64,000 nucleotides of DNA, taken from the NCBI GenBank assembly GCA_022843845.1, contig JALHMW010000014.1, positions 55,839-119,838 of the forward strand, read 5' to 3'. Below the pieces are notes generated by a model. It searched no databases, was not told the DNA's origin, and was given only the letters and a program-made list of their open reading frames with translations. Shown here in pieces: positions 28,066 to 37,231 of the stretch (the first letter of the stretch is position 1; every line of letters begins with the position of its first letter). Source of the stretch: Archangium sp. GTDB lineage: Bacteria > Myxococcota > Myxococcia > Myxococcales > Myxococcaceae. A program made the position numbers and the translations under genes.

Positions 28066-29166
28066 ATGCTCCGTCGGTATCTCTTCCAGGAGATCGTCGC
28101 GCCGTTCGCCGCCTGGACCGGGTTCTTGAGCGTGCTGTTCTTCGTGATGGCCTTCCTGCGGGGCATGGACTTCCTGCTCGGCAGCGCGGTGACGGCGTGG
28201 GACTTCGTGCGCTTCACCGCGTCGCTGGCGCCTCAATTCCTGGTGCAGGCCATTCCCATCGCGATGCTGCTGGCGACGCTGCTGGGGCTCGGGCGGCTCG
28301 CCGACGATCGAGAGCTGGTCGCGATGCAGGCGCTCGGCGTGAAGCCCCGGGTCTTCTTCGGCGGGCCCCTGGTGCTGGGGTTCGTCCTGACGCTGGTGCT
28401 CGCGGGGCTGTCCTTCACGTTGCAGCCGTGGGGCATGCGCTCGCTGCGCCTCATCGCGCACGAGATCATCCGCCGGAACCTCGTGTCTGACATTCGCAGC
28501 GGCGTCTTCCACGAAGAGGTGCCCGACTTCACGCTGTACGCCGAGAAGGTCGACCCGGGGAACCGGTGGACGAACGTGCTCCTCTTCGACGGCCGCGATC
28601 GCGAGACGCCGCTGCTGGCGCTGGGGGCACGAGGCGCGGTCCAGCCCGACGAGCGGCTCGAGAACGTCGTCTTCGTTCTCGAAGACGGGAGCGTTCACCG
28701 CGCGCGTGGCTTCAGCGAGGACTACTCGACGGTCGGCTTCTCGCGTGCCGAGTTCAAGGCTGACGTCGGGGGCGCCTTCTTCCAGAAGAACAACTTCCGC
28801 TCGGTGCGCGAGGAGTCGTCTCCGCTCGAGCTCTTCGAGGCGCGCCGGGCGGCGTTCGAGAAGGGGGAGCCCACGCTGCCGATCGAGGTCACGCTCCACT
28901 GGCGGCTGGGGCAGGCGTTGATGCCGCTGGCGTTCGCCTTCCTCGGCACGCCCCTGGCGCTGTCGAGGCGAGGGGGAGGGCGCGCGTTCGGTGTGATGTT
29001 CTCGTTGATGAGCTACGTCGGCTACTACCTGATCGCGCGCGCCGCGGTGCAGGTCGCCGAGAAGGGTGAGCTCTCTCCAGCGCTCGCGGGGCAGGCGCCG
29101 AACCTGCTCTTCGTCGTCGTGGGGCTTCTGTTGATGTTCCGTGTCGAGCGGCGAGGCGCTGCGTGA
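28066..29166 (+). CDS. lptF: LPS export permease LptF
   Basis: The protein has 366 residues of the YjgP/YjgQ family. It would be one of the two inner-membrane subunits of LptB2FG, which extracts lipopolysaccharide from the inner membrane and passes it to the LptA bridge. Membrane helices occupy about residues 10-120 and 275-360, flanking a periplasmic jellyroll domain. The coupling segment DDRELVAMQALGVKP after the third helix is characteristic. Its stop overlaps the GTG of lptG. Assignment as F rather than G is by gene order and is less certain than the family. Confidence 0.88.
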   Translation: MLRRYLFQEIVAPFAAWTGFLSVLFFVMAFLRGMDFLLGSAVTAWDFVRFTASLAPQFLVQAIPIAMLLATLLGLGRLADDRELVAMQALGVKPRVFFGGPLVLGFVLTLVLAGLSFTLQPWGMRSLRLIAHEIIRRNLVSDIRSGVFHEEVPDFTLYAEKVDPGNRWTNVLLFDGRDRETPLLALGARGAVQPDERLENVVFVLEDGSVHRARGFSEDYSTVGFSRAEFKADVGGAFFQKNNFRSVREESSPLELFEARRAAFEKGEPTLPIEVTLHWRLGQALMPLAFAFLGTPLALSRRGGGRAFGVMFSLMSYVGYYLIARAAVQVAEKGELSPALAGQAPNLLFVVVGLLLMFRVERRGAA

Positions 29167-30269
29167 GCCCGACGCTCTTCAAGTTCGTCGCGAAGCTGTA
29201 CTTGAGCCTGTTCGCGGTGGCCTTGCTGGGCGTGGTGCTGGTGTTCCTGGTCGCCGACTTCGGTGATCGCCTGAGCGTCTTCCTGAACCACCGTGTCATC
29301 GATGTCGCCGAGCTCTACTGGCACAAGTCGCTGATGTCGCTGCACCAGCTCTCGCCGGCGGCGATGTTACTGGCGGCGGGCGCGACGATCTCGGTGCTGC
29401 GCAAGCGCGCGGAGTGGACGGCGATGCAGGCGCTCGGGGCCTCTCGGTGGACGGTGGTGGCGCCGGTGCTGGTGAGCGCCTCGCTGGTGGCCGTGGGGCT
29501 GATGGCCTTCGATGAGCTGGTGGTGACGCGCTCAGGTGAGCGGGTCGACGGGTTGATGGCGAACCGCTTCGGCCGCTGGGGCGACTACGGGTTCTTCTAC
29601 TTCCCCAAGCAGTGGTTCCGGGTGGGCAGCGACATCGTGCACGTGCGTGGCGAGAGCGAAGCGGAAGGCCGGCTGCGCGACGTGACGGTGTACCGGCTGC
29701 GAGAGGGGTTTCAGCTGGCGGCGCGCATCGACGCCGACGCGATCGAGCCGAGGGGCGGCGAACGCTGGGCCCTCTTCGACGCCGTGGAGCGCCGCTTCGA
29801 AGCCGACGGCGCCTCGACGCTCGAGCGGTACGCCGAGACCGAGGTGACGCTGGGCGACTCCGATCCCCAGACGTTTCGGATCCGGCAGGGGCGCCCCGAG
29901 CAGATGCCGCTGGCCGACCTGCGCACCCAGCAGGTGATTCGCGCGAAGGTGGGGCTGCCGGTCGAGCGCTTCCTCCTGGCGATGCACAACCGGTTCGCCT
30001 ACCCGCTCACCGGCGTGGCAGCGGCGTTGCTGGCGATGTCGCTGGCGCTGCGGCCGTCACGACGTGGCCACCTCACCCTGGCGTTGATCGAGGGGCTCCT
30101 CGTCTCGCTCGCGTTGTTCACCTTCATGCTGATGGGGAAGGCGCTGGTGCTGGGGGAGCACGTGTCTCCCGGCTTCGCCGCGTGGGCGCCGGTGGTGGGC
30201 CTGGTGCTGATGGGGAGCGGCTTGTGGGTGCACAGCGAAGGTCAGCTCATGCCGAGGGCGCGGCGGTAG
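29163..30269 (+). CDS. lptG: LPS export permease LptG
   Basis: The protein has 368 residues from GTG 29163, with a four-base overlap with lptF. It has the same YjgP/YjgQ layout: N-terminal helices (LYLSLFAVALLGVVLVFLVA), the coupling segment KRAEWTAMQALGASRW, a periplasmic jellyroll (about 110-265), and three C-terminal helices. The last 28 bases overlap the convergent glycosyltransferase gene, and no terminator is visible between them. Confidence 0.88.
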   Translation: MSPTLFKFVAKLYLSLFAVALLGVVLVFLVADFGDRLSVFLNHRVIDVAELYWHKSLMSLHQLSPAAMLLAAGATISVLRKRAEWTAMQALGASRWTVVAPVLVSASLVAVGLMAFDELVVTRSGERVDGLMANRFGRWGDYGFFYFPKQWFRVGSDIVHVRGESEAEGRLRDVTVYRLREGFQLAARIDADAIEPRGGERWALFDAVERRFEADGASTLERYAETEVTLGDSDPQTFRIRQGRPEQMPLADLRTQQVIRAKVGLPVERFLLAMHNRFAYPLTGVAAALLAMSLALRPSRRGHLTLALIEGLLVSLALFTFMLMGKALVLGEHVSPGFAAWAPVVGLVLMGSGLWVHSEGQLMPRARR

Positions 30270-31321
30270 ACCTGCAGCGTCTTCTGCGCGCAGTCGTCCC
30301 ACGAGAAGCGCGCAGCCCGCGCGACACCTGCCGCCGAGAGTGAGGCCCGCAGATCGTCGTCGCGGAACAGACGCTGGGCCGCGATCTTCCAGGCTTGAGG
30401 GTCGTGCGCAGGCACCAGGAGCCCCGCGGCGCCGACGACCTCTGGGTGCGCACCGGCATCAGCCGCGACGACGGGGCCTCCACAGGCCATCGCCTCGAGC
30501 GCCGGCAGGCCGAAGCCCTCGTAGTACGACGGCACCAACACGCCGACGGCCCCGGCATAGAAGCGCACGAGATCGGCGTCGGGCAGGGGAGAGAGCTCGA
30601 TGATCGACTCGTCGAACCCAAGCGCACGGCGCGCGCCGCGCCCGGCCAGCAACACGAGCGGCGCTGGCAGTGACGCCGCGATGGTCTGGAGCACGCCGAG
30701 GTTCTTGTGCGGCTTGATGCTGCCGATGGCGCCGAAGTACCGGGCGGGGAGGCCGCGCCGCGCGCGAAAGTCCTCGAGCTCCGACTCTGGCGGAACGCGA
30801 AATGACGCGTCGACGCCGTTGGCGATCACCTGCAGTCGCTCGGGCGCGATGGAGAGGTGGCGCGACACCTCGCCGCGAGAGAACTCCGAGACCGTGACGA
30901 GCGCCTTCGCCCGGCGTGCGCGAGGGCCGACGACGAGCTGGTAGTAGGCGGTGCGGGTACGGGAGCGGCTCTCGTTCAGCGCGAGGTGGTTCGCGTCGTG
31001 AAGGGTGGCGACGAGCGGGCCTGGCCACAGCGCCGGCACCGAGAACGAGGTCGCGTGGAACAGCTCGGGCCGCTGTTTGAGGAGCGCGGCGGCCAGCGCG
31101 GGCTGCTCCAGCGGCGAGAGGAACTCGGCCGAGCAGCGAACGAGGGGAATTCGCGGAGCGAGCTCCCCGAGATCGTCGGGCACGCCATCGGGGCCGACGA
31201 GGCCGACGAACTGCCACCCGGGCTCGAGGGGAGGAATGCGCCGCGCGAGCTCGAGCGCGTAGCGCGCGATGCCATGAAGCGGACCGCGCACCATGCGCAG
31301 ATCGATGACGACTTTCACCAC
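30242..31321 (-). CDS. Glycosyltransferase, GT4 type
   Basis: The protein has 359 residues with the GT-B fold. The N-terminal half has DLRMVRGPLHGIARYALEL. The C-terminal nucleotide-sugar domain has GAIGSIKPHKNLGVLQ and PSYYEGFGLPALEAMACG, the EX7E-type motif of family GT4. It probably adds a sugar to a lipid-linked oligosaccharide at the cytosolic face of the inner membrane. The start is GTG at 31321 (or 31318), 70 bases from the divergent second glycosyltransferase. The 3' end overlaps lptG by 28 bases. The donor sugar cannot be deduced. Confidence 0.9.
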   Translation of the reverse strand: MVKVVIDLRMVRGPLHGIARYALELARRIPPLEPGWQFVGLVGPDGVPDDLGELAPRIPLVRCSAEFLSPLEQPALAAALLKQRPELFHATSFSVPALWPGPLVATLHDANHLALNESRSRTRTAYYQLVVGPRARRAKALVTVSEFSRGEVSRHLSIAPERLQVIANGVDASFRVPPESELEDFRARRGLPARYFGAIGSIKPHKNLGVLQTIAASLPAPLVLLAGRGARRALGFDESIIELSPLPDADLVRFYAGAVGVLVPSYYEGFGLPALEAMACGGPVVAADAGAHPEVVGAAGLLVPAHDPQAWKIAAQRLFRDDDLRASLSAAGVARAARFSWDDCAQKTLQVYRRALGMS

Positions 31322-31391
31322 GAGTCGAGTGTACCCGTGCGCTCTCAGCCGGGTGACGACTTTCGCGGGGTGGTGCGGTAACGGTTGCCGG

Positions 31392-32495
31392 GTGCGAGTG
31401 GCCCTCGTTCACGACTGGCTGGTGACGTGGCGCGGCGGCGAGAAGGTGCTGGCGGCGCTGGCCGAGCTGTACCCGCAGGCGCCCATCTACACGCTCTTCC
31501 ACGACGCGACCGCGATGCCACCGAGCCTCGAGGAGCACCCCATCGTCTCGTCGTTCCTCGATCGATTTCCCGGCGCGCGCAGCCGGCATCGTCAGTTCCT
31601 GCCGCTGATGCCCGCGGCCATTCGTGCACTCGAGCTGGGGCCCGTCGATCTCGTGATCTCGTCGAGTCACTGCGTCGCCAAGGGCGTGCGGATTCCGGAA
31701 GGCGCCCGGCACCTGAGCTACGTGCACGCGCCGCTGCGCTACATGTGGGATCGGTTCGACGACTACTTCGGGCCGGGCAAGGCCTCTGCGCTGGTCAGGC
31801 TCTCGGCGCGCGCGCTTCGGCCAGCCTTCCAGGCGTGGGACGTGGCAACGGCGGCGAGCGTCGATCGGTTCGTCGCCAACAGCGCCCACGTCGCTGCGCA
31901 GATCGCCGAGCGGTACCAGCGCTTCGCGACGGTGCTGCACCCTCCGGTCGAGCTGGAGCGCTTCACGGCCTCGTCGCTCGAGGGGTCGGGGAAGGGTGGC
32001 TACTTCCTCTGTCTGGGAGCGCTCGCGCCGTACAAGCGCATCGATCTCGCGATCGACGCCTTCCGGCAGCTCGGGTGGCCGTTGTGGATTGGAGGGTCGG
32101 GGCAGTCGGAGGCGTGGCTGCGCTCGCTCCCGCCGAACGTGAAGGTGCTCGGGCAGGTGTCTGACGCGGAGCTCCCCGCGCTCTACTCGAACGCGCGCGC
32201 GCTCGTCTTTCCGGGCCTCGAAGACTTCGGCATCACGCCGCTGGAGGCCCAGGCCTGCGGACGGCCGGTCATCGCCTATCGAGGTGGTGGCGCGCTCGAG
32301 ACGGTCACCGATCGCACCGGCCTGTTCTTCGGTGAGCAGACGGTCGACTCGCTGCTTCGCGCCCTCGAGGCGTTCGAGGCGTTCGAGGCGACGTTCGACC
32401 CGGCGGCGGCCAGAGCGCAGGCACAGCGCTTCACGAAGCAGGCGTTTCAGGCGGGAATTCAGAGGGAAGTCGAGGCTCTGGGCAGGGGGGATTGA
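31392..32495 (+). CDS. Glycosyltransferase, GT4 type (mannosyltransferase-like)
   Basis: The protein has 367 residues. VRVALVHDWLVTWRGGEKVL at the N-terminus and ISSSHCVAKGVR are typical of O-antigen/EPS GT4 enzymes. The C-terminal domain has LGALAPYKRIDLAIDAF and FPGLEDFGITPLEAQACGRPVIAY, with the two catalytic Glu positions preserved. GTG 31392 is chosen because the conserved core starts immediately after it; the frame is open upstream, but that part would overlap the divergent gene. It lies directly upstream of the initiating sugar transferase. Confidence 0.9.
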   Translation: MRVALVHDWLVTWRGGEKVLAALAELYPQAPIYTLFHDATAMPPSLEEHPIVSSFLDRFPGARSRHRQFLPLMPAAIRALELGPVDLVISSSHCVAKGVRIPEGARHLSYVHAPLRYMWDRFDDYFGPGKASALVRLSARALRPAFQAWDVATAASVDRFVANSAHVAAQIAERYQRFATVLHPPVELERFTASSLEGSGKGGYFLCLGALAPYKRIDLAIDAFRQLGWPLWIGGSGQSEAWLRSLPPNVKVLGQVSDAELPALYSNARALVFPGLEDFGITPLEAQACGRPVIAYRGGGALETVTDRTGLFFGEQTVDSLLRALEAFEAFEATFDPAAARAQAQRFTKQAFQAGIQREVEALGRGD

Positions 32496-32532
32496 GGCGC
32501 GCTCACACGGCTGTGCTAAGGCTTTTCCCGTC

Positions 32533-33924
32533 GTGTTCACCCGCTTTCAGCGCTTCTACAACTCGATCAAGTTGCTCGCCGACATGGGCGCGCTGGCGGC
32601 GGCGTTCGGCCTCGCGTACCTGACGCGGTTCTCGGGGCTGCTCGCGTACGAGTCGCAGCCGCCGCTCGAAGACACCTTCGTCATCCTCACGGTGGTGCTC
32701 GTGGTGTTCCCGCTGACGTTCCGTCAGGCGAACCTCTACACGACGAACCGCGCCCGCAGTCACATGAGCGAGGTGTTCGAGGTCTTCAAGTCGACGATCC
32801 TCGCCACCACGTTGCTCGTCGCGCTCACGTTCTTCTTCTACGAGCGCTACTCGCGCGCGACGATCGGGCTCTTCACCTTCTACGCGTTCTTCGGCGTCAG
32901 CACGGTTCGGCTCGTCTTCCGCGCGGCCTTCAACGAGCTGCGGCGGCGGGGCTTCAACGAGAAGCGCATTCTCGTGGTCGGCGCGGGCTCGCTGGGCCAG
33001 CGCGTCGTCGAGACGATCGACGAGCACAAGGAGCTGGGGTTCGCGGTGAAGGGGCTCTTGACCCGGCGTGAAGAGAAGGTGGGCACGATCATCAAGGGCA
33101 AGCCGGTGCTGGGCATGATGCTCGACCTCGGTGAGGTGCTCGATCGTGAGCCCATCGACCAGGTGATCCTCGCGCTACCGCTGGAGGATCAGCCGCTCCT
33201 CAAGGAGCTGATGGAGCAGCTCGCCTTGCGCACGGTCGACGTGAAGATGGTGCCCGATCTCTTCAACTACGTGACGCTGCGCGGTGGCCTCGAGGAGTTC
33301 GGAGGGCTGCCGATCATCAGCCTGCAGGGCGCTCCGCTCGAGGGCTGGAACCTGATCGCAAAGCGGGTGTTCGACGTGATGTGCTCCTTGCTGCTGATGA
33401 TCGTGGGCTCGCCGGTGATGCTGGTGCTCGCGATCGCGGTGCGCCTCACCAGCAAAGGCCCGATCTTCTTCCGGCAGGAGCGTATGGGCATGGATGGGCA
33501 TCTGTTCGAGATGCTCAAGTTCCGCACGATGCGCACCGACGCCGAAGAAGAGGGCGCTCAGTTCGCGCGGGCCGACGATCCCCGGCGCACCTCCATCGGC
33601 GCCTTCCTGCGCAAGTACTCGCTCGATGAATTGCCGCAGTTCTACAACGTCCTCGTGGGCGACATGAGTCTGGTTGGCCCAAGGCCCGAGCGGCCCGTCT
33701 TCATCGAGGAGTTCAAGAAGCAGATCCCCCGCTACCACCTGCGGCACATGGTGAAGTCCGGGGTGACGGGGTGGGCGCAGATCAACGGCCTGCGCGGCAA
33801 CACCTCCATCAAGGAGCGCATCGACTACGATCTCTATTACATCGAGAACTGGTCCCTGCTCTTCGACTTGAAGATCCTCCTGCGCACCGCCTTTGGCGGG
33901 TTCCTCTCGAAGAATGCCTACTGA
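32533..33924 (+). CDS. Polyisoprenyl-phosphate hexose-1-phosphate transferase (exopolysaccharide priming enzyme)
   Basis: The protein has 463 residues of the WcaJ/EpsZ/ExoE type. Four N-terminal membrane helices come first, then a CoA-binding-like Rossmann domain (about 140-250, RILVVGAGSLGQRVVE), one more helix (about 283-306), and the bacterial sugar transferase domain. That domain shows KFRTMRTDAEEEG, LDELPQFYNVLVGDMSLVGP and GVTGWAQINGLRG. It transfers a hexose-1-phosphate to undecaprenyl phosphate and starts repeat-unit assembly. The start is GTG 32533, with TAAGG upstream. The glycosyltransferases beside it probably act on the same repeat unit; flippase and polymerase genes are not in the window. 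Confidence 0.93.
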   Translation: MFTRFQRFYNSIKLLADMGALAAAFGLAYLTRFSGLLAYESQPPLEDTFVILTVVLVVFPLTFRQANLYTTNRARSHMSEVFEVFKSTILATTLLVALTFFFYERYSRATIGLFTFYAFFGVSTVRLVFRAAFNELRRRGFNEKRILVVGAGSLGQRVVETIDEHKELGFAVKGLLTRREEKVGTIIKGKPVLGMMLDLGEVLDREPIDQVILALPLEDQPLLKELMEQLALRTVDVKMVPDLFNYVTLRGGLEEFGGLPIISLQGAPLEGWNLIAKRVFDVMCSLLLMIVGSPVMLVLAIAVRLTSKGPIFFRQERMGMDGHLFEMLKFRTMRTDAEEEGAQFARADDPRRTSIGAFLRKYSLDELPQFYNVLVGDMSLVGPRPERPVFIEEFKKQIPRYHLRHMVKSGVTGWAQINGLRGNTSIKERIDYDLYYIENWSLLFDLKILLRTAFGGFLSKNAY

Positions 33925-34436
33925 TGATCTCCGCGCTCCTCATGCTGGTGGTGTCGCAGCCGATGCCGATGCCGGGTGCTGGTGGCGGGGACAAAGCCCT
34001 CGCGCCGACCGCCATCGAGACCGCGCGGCTCTACTTCATCGCCGGCAACATTCCGTCGGCGCGTGAGTGGGGCCAGCGGGGCCTGAAGAAGGAAGCGAAG
34101 TTGTGCAAGCCGCTCCTCAAGGATCTCGCCGAGTACTCGTTTCTGCTGTCGAAGTACGAGGCCCTGACGCTCGACGAAGCGAAGCTGATGATCGTCCTCG
34201 ATCGCCGCATCTCGCCCAAGGCGGTGGGGAAGCTGACGACGCCAGTCATCGAGCGCTACGTCACGGGGCCCATGGTGCGCGCACGGCTGTGGGCCGAGCA
34301 GGGCGCTGCCGGTGACGCCGTGAAGTTCATCGATGACGTGCTGACCGTCGACCCCTCGAACGCCGACGCCAAAGCCCTTCGCGCCCAGTTGTTGGCGGTC
34401 GCCGATGGTGGCGTCGTGTGGGACGCCGGCCGCTGA
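33924..34436 (+). CDS. Small secreted TPR-like protein
   Basis: The protein has 170 residues. Its ATG overlaps the stop of the sugar transferase (TGATG), so the two are probably translated together. The N-terminus MISALLMLVVSQPMPMPG is signal-like. The helical remainder has TPR-like wording (ARLYFIAGNIPSAREWGQRG and VKFIDDVLTVDPSNADAKAL). No catalytic residues are seen. It could assist export or assembly of the polysaccharide; the evidence for that is position only. Confidence 0.7.
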   Translation: MISALLMLVVSQPMPMPGAGGGDKALAPTAIETARLYFIAGNIPSAREWGQRGLKKEAKLCKPLLKDLAEYSFLLSKYEALTLDEAKLMIVLDRRISPKAVGKLTTPVIERYVTGPMVRARLWAEQGAAGDAVKFIDDVLTVDPSNADAKALRAQLLAVADGGVVWDAGR

Positions 34437-34523
34437 TCGTCTGCACGAGAACTGCACGAACCCTGCGCTGAGATTCCCGAGCGACTGCGCGCCAGCGTGA
34501 CCGTCATCGACGTTGATGGCGTC

Positions 34524-35795
34524 ATGAACGAGCCCACGCCACCACCACCACCTCCTCCGCCAGCCGCTCCACGTCTTCCCCGACGCCGCTCCAGAGTCCT
34601 GCCAGTCATCGGAGGGCTCGTGATCGTCCTCGGCCTCACGATGGTGATCTCGGTGCAGGTCGAGTCACGCGACGACTTCGCGAACTCCGAGCTCGCGGCT
34701 GGCGTGGAGGAGCGATGGGGCGCGCCGGTGGATCAGCCTGCGCCCTCGGTGCGTGCGGTGCCCAGCGGCACGGTCTTCACGGCGCTCGAGGCGATGCCGC
34801 TGTCGCGCCAGCACGTGACGGTCGACGCGACGATGAACTACCGCAAGCGGGGGCTGCGCTACTTCTCGGGCTTCGACTTCGACTTCACCGGCAACTACTC
34901 GGTCGCGAACACCCGTCCGCACGACATCGACGTGGCCTTCGTCTTCCCCATCGAGATGGACAAGGCGCAGGTGCTGCTGAGCGATCTGCAGTTCCTCGTC
35001 GATGGCCAGCCCGCGCCGCTCGAGCTGGGCGATGAGCGGAACCGCCTGGTGTGGACGGGGCGCATCGACAAGGGGGCCGAGCGGCAGTTCACGATTCGAT
35101 ACCGCGCGCGCGGGCTCGACTCGTTCCTGTACCGGCTCGATCCGTCGTTGCCGGCGAACGACGTCAAGCTGCACGTGGCCGTCGTCGGTGGTGACAACTT
35201 CGACTACCCGGCGGGCGCGCTCTCGGCGTCGTCGGTTGCGCAGTCGAGTGACGGCATCGGGCTCGACTGGACGTTCTCGACGCTCGAGTCCGGCGTCGCG
35301 CTGGGGGTTCGACTGCCCTCGCTCAAGACGTGGGACGTCATCATCGCGACGATGGCGCGACGCGCCTGGTTTCCCTTCCTCGCGTTGATGGCGATGTTGA
35401 TGGCGCTGGGCGTGAAGCACGGCCGCCCGCTCGCGTTCTACGAGACGCCTCTCGTCGCGACGGTGTTCGGCTTCACCTTCGTGGTGATCGCGTACCTCTC
35501 CGCGTTCCTCACGTTCGAGGCCGCGTGGCCCATCTCGGTGCTCGGCCTCGGAGCGGCCTTCGTGCTGTGGCTGTCGCGGCTGATGCCCGACGAGCCGAAG
35601 AAGACCTTCATCATGCTGTGGGTGGCGACGATGGTGGTGCCGACGCTCGCGGTGGTCGCGCAGGGCTACACCGGGCTCATCTACACCGTGGAGTTGCTCG
35701 CGGGCCTCATCGGCGCGCTGGCGTTGTCGACGCGGCGCTCGGTGCGGGGCTGGTTGGACGACTCGGCGACGCGCTCGGCGGGGGTGACGTCATGA
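34524..35795 (+). CDS. Membrane protein with large periplasmic domain and C-terminal helices (CreD-like topology)
   Basis: The protein has 423 residues from ATG 34524 (GTG 34497 is the alternative). The N-terminus carries a poly-Pro run of eight residues. A first transmembrane helix (VIGGLVIVLGLTMVISV) is followed by about 230 residues of beta-rich periplasmic domain, then about six membrane helices. This topology resembles CreD, but I do not see enough identity to assign it. The next gene starts inside its stop (ATGA), so the pair probably works together. Function unknown. Confidence 0.7.
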   Translation: MNEPTPPPPPPPPAAPRLPRRRSRVLPVIGGLVIVLGLTMVISVQVESRDDFANSELAAGVEERWGAPVDQPAPSVRAVPSGTVFTALEAMPLSRQHVTVDATMNYRKRGLRYFSGFDFDFTGNYSVANTRPHDIDVAFVFPIEMDKAQVLLSDLQFLVDGQPAPLELGDERNRLVWTGRIDKGAERQFTIRYRARGLDSFLYRLDPSLPANDVKLHVAVVGGDNFDYPAGALSASSVAQSSDGIGLDWTFSTLESGVALGVRLPSLKTWDVIIATMARRAWFPFLALMAMLMALGVKHGRPLAFYETPLVATVFGFTFVVIAYLSAFLTFEAAWPISVLGLGAAFVLWLSRLMPDEPKKTFIMLWVATMVVPTLAVVAQGYTGLIYTVELLAGLIGALALSTRRSVRGWLDDSATRSAGVTS

Positions 35796-36919
35796 ATGCG
35801 CTCCTGCTGTCGGTGCTGGCCGCGACGCCTTCGGGGACGGCGACGGTGCCGCTGAACGAGCTGGTCGAGCTGCTGGAGCCAAAGGGCGTCGAGGCCACGA
35901 AGTCGGTGGCCGCCGTCACGAGCCTCTCGTTGGCGGGGCGGCCGGGTGAGGTGGGGCTCTGGGTCGACGTCGAAGCGACCATTCGCGTGGTGTCAGGCAC
36001 GGCGGTGTCGGTGTCGTTGCTGAACGTGACGGCCGACACCGTGGTCGAGTCGCTGCCCGACCTGGCCGAAGCCGTCGTGGTGTTGCGCGACGGCGCGGTG
36101 ACCGCGATCTGCAACGGCCCCGGAGCGCATCGGCTGACGTTCAAGCTGCTGGTGCGGGCGAGCCGTGACGGGCGCCGAGCGACTGCGCGCTTCGAGACGT
36201 CCCCGCACGCACCGCCCACGCCGCTGAAGCTCGACGTCGACGATGGGCTCTTCGAGGTGCCGGGTGCGTCGGTGGTGAGGGAGTGGGGTGGCTACGTGGT
36301 GTTCCCGCAGCGCGGGGCCTACCAGGTGGTGTGGGCGTCTCGCGGTGAGGTGAGGCAGAAAGCGCCGGTGACGCAGCGGGCGCCGGTCGACCCGCTGGTG
36401 AAAGACGCGTCGAGCCGCTGGGTGACGACGCTCGAAGGCCGGGCGACGCACGAGGTGAAGCTGACGCTGCAGCTCGATCGTCCCGGCACGCTCAGGGTCG
36501 AAGCGCCGGCCGGGCAACGACTCCTCCGAGCGCGGGTCAACGGCGTGCCGCTCGTCGTCGAAGCGCAGGCGAGCGCGCTGACCCTCGAGGTCGCACCTGC
36601 GTCACTGGGCTCGGCCGAGGCGATCGTCGAGCTGGCGCTGGCGCAGGATCTCGGTGTCTTCCACCTCTCGGGGCGGCTCGAGCTCGCTTCGCCGCAGGTG
36701 TCGTGGCCGGTGTCGCGGTGGACGACCGAGACGGTGCTGCCGAAGGTGTTCACCTGGGTCCGTCGCGGTGGCTCGATGGAGCAGCTTGGCGTCGAGAGCG
36801 AGGCGCGCGGCGAGGTGCCCGGCAAGGCGCTCTTCTTCACCCAGCACCTCATCAGCGCGAGCGCGCCAGTGGTGTCGCTGGGGTACTCCGTCGACATTCG
36901 CGAGAGCTACTTCCGCTGA
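35792..36919 (+). CDS. Secreted beta-rich hypothetical protein
   Basis: The protein has 375 residues, with its ATG overlapping the preceding stop by four bases. A short signal peptide (MNALLLSVLAATPSG) is followed by beta-strand-rich sequence throughout, with no Cys pairs or catalytic motif. I recognise no family. It resembles a multi-domain periplasmic protein, possibly a partner of the preceding membrane protein's large periplasmic domain, which has similar beta-rich wording. Confidence 0.7.
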   Translation: MNALLLSVLAATPSGTATVPLNELVELLEPKGVEATKSVAAVTSLSLAGRPGEVGLWVDVEATIRVVSGTAVSVSLLNVTADTVVESLPDLAEAVVVLRDGAVTAICNGPGAHRLTFKLLVRASRDGRRATARFETSPHAPPTPLKLDVDDGLFEVPGASVVREWGGYVVFPQRGAYQVVWASRGEVRQKAPVTQRAPVDPLVKDASSRWVTTLEGRATHEVKLTLQLDRPGTLRVEAPAGQRLLRARVNGVPLVVEAQASALTLEVAPASLGSAEAIVELALAQDLGVFHLSGRLELASPQVSWPVSRWTTETVLPKVFTWVRRGGSMEQLGVESEARGEVPGKALFFTQHLISASAPVVSLGYSVDIRESYFR

Positions 36920-36955
36920 CTTGCCGCGCGCGGCGCAGCCGTCGATGCTCATGCC

Positions 36956-37228
36956 GTGGACGTCTGGCCCTCGGTGCTCGCTGGTTCGGCGTGGGGCGCG
37001 TGGGCCTTCTTCCTCGCGGTCGGCCGGCAGTGGTGGCCGAGGTTGGTTCGCTGGGTCTCGTTCCTCGGAGCGCTCGCGCAGTTTGGTGGGCTGCTGGTGC
37101 TCATCATCCTCAACGTGCCGATGGCCGGGCTGGCCCACCAGCTCGACGTCGTGCGCATCGTGCTATCGGCGGTGCTGACGGTTGGCGTGCTCTGCGTGGT
37201 GACGGAGCTCACCGTCGGCATGCCCTGA
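36956..37228 (+). CDS. Small three-helix membrane protein
   Basis: The protein has 90 residues from GTG 36956. Three predicted membrane helices: VLAGSAWGAWAFFLAV, WVSFLGALAQFGGLLVLIIL and VRIVLSAVLTVGVLCVV. There are no charged motifs beyond the loops. The family is not recognised. It follows the beta-rich secreted protein by 36 bases in the same direction and ends four bases before the convergent lipoprotein gene. Confidence 0.65.
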   Translation: MDVWPSVLAGSAWGAWAFFLAVGRQWWPRLVRWVSFLGALAQFGGLLVLIILNVPMAGLAHQLDVVRIVLSAVLTVGVLCVVTELTVGMP

Positions 37229-37231
37229 GCG

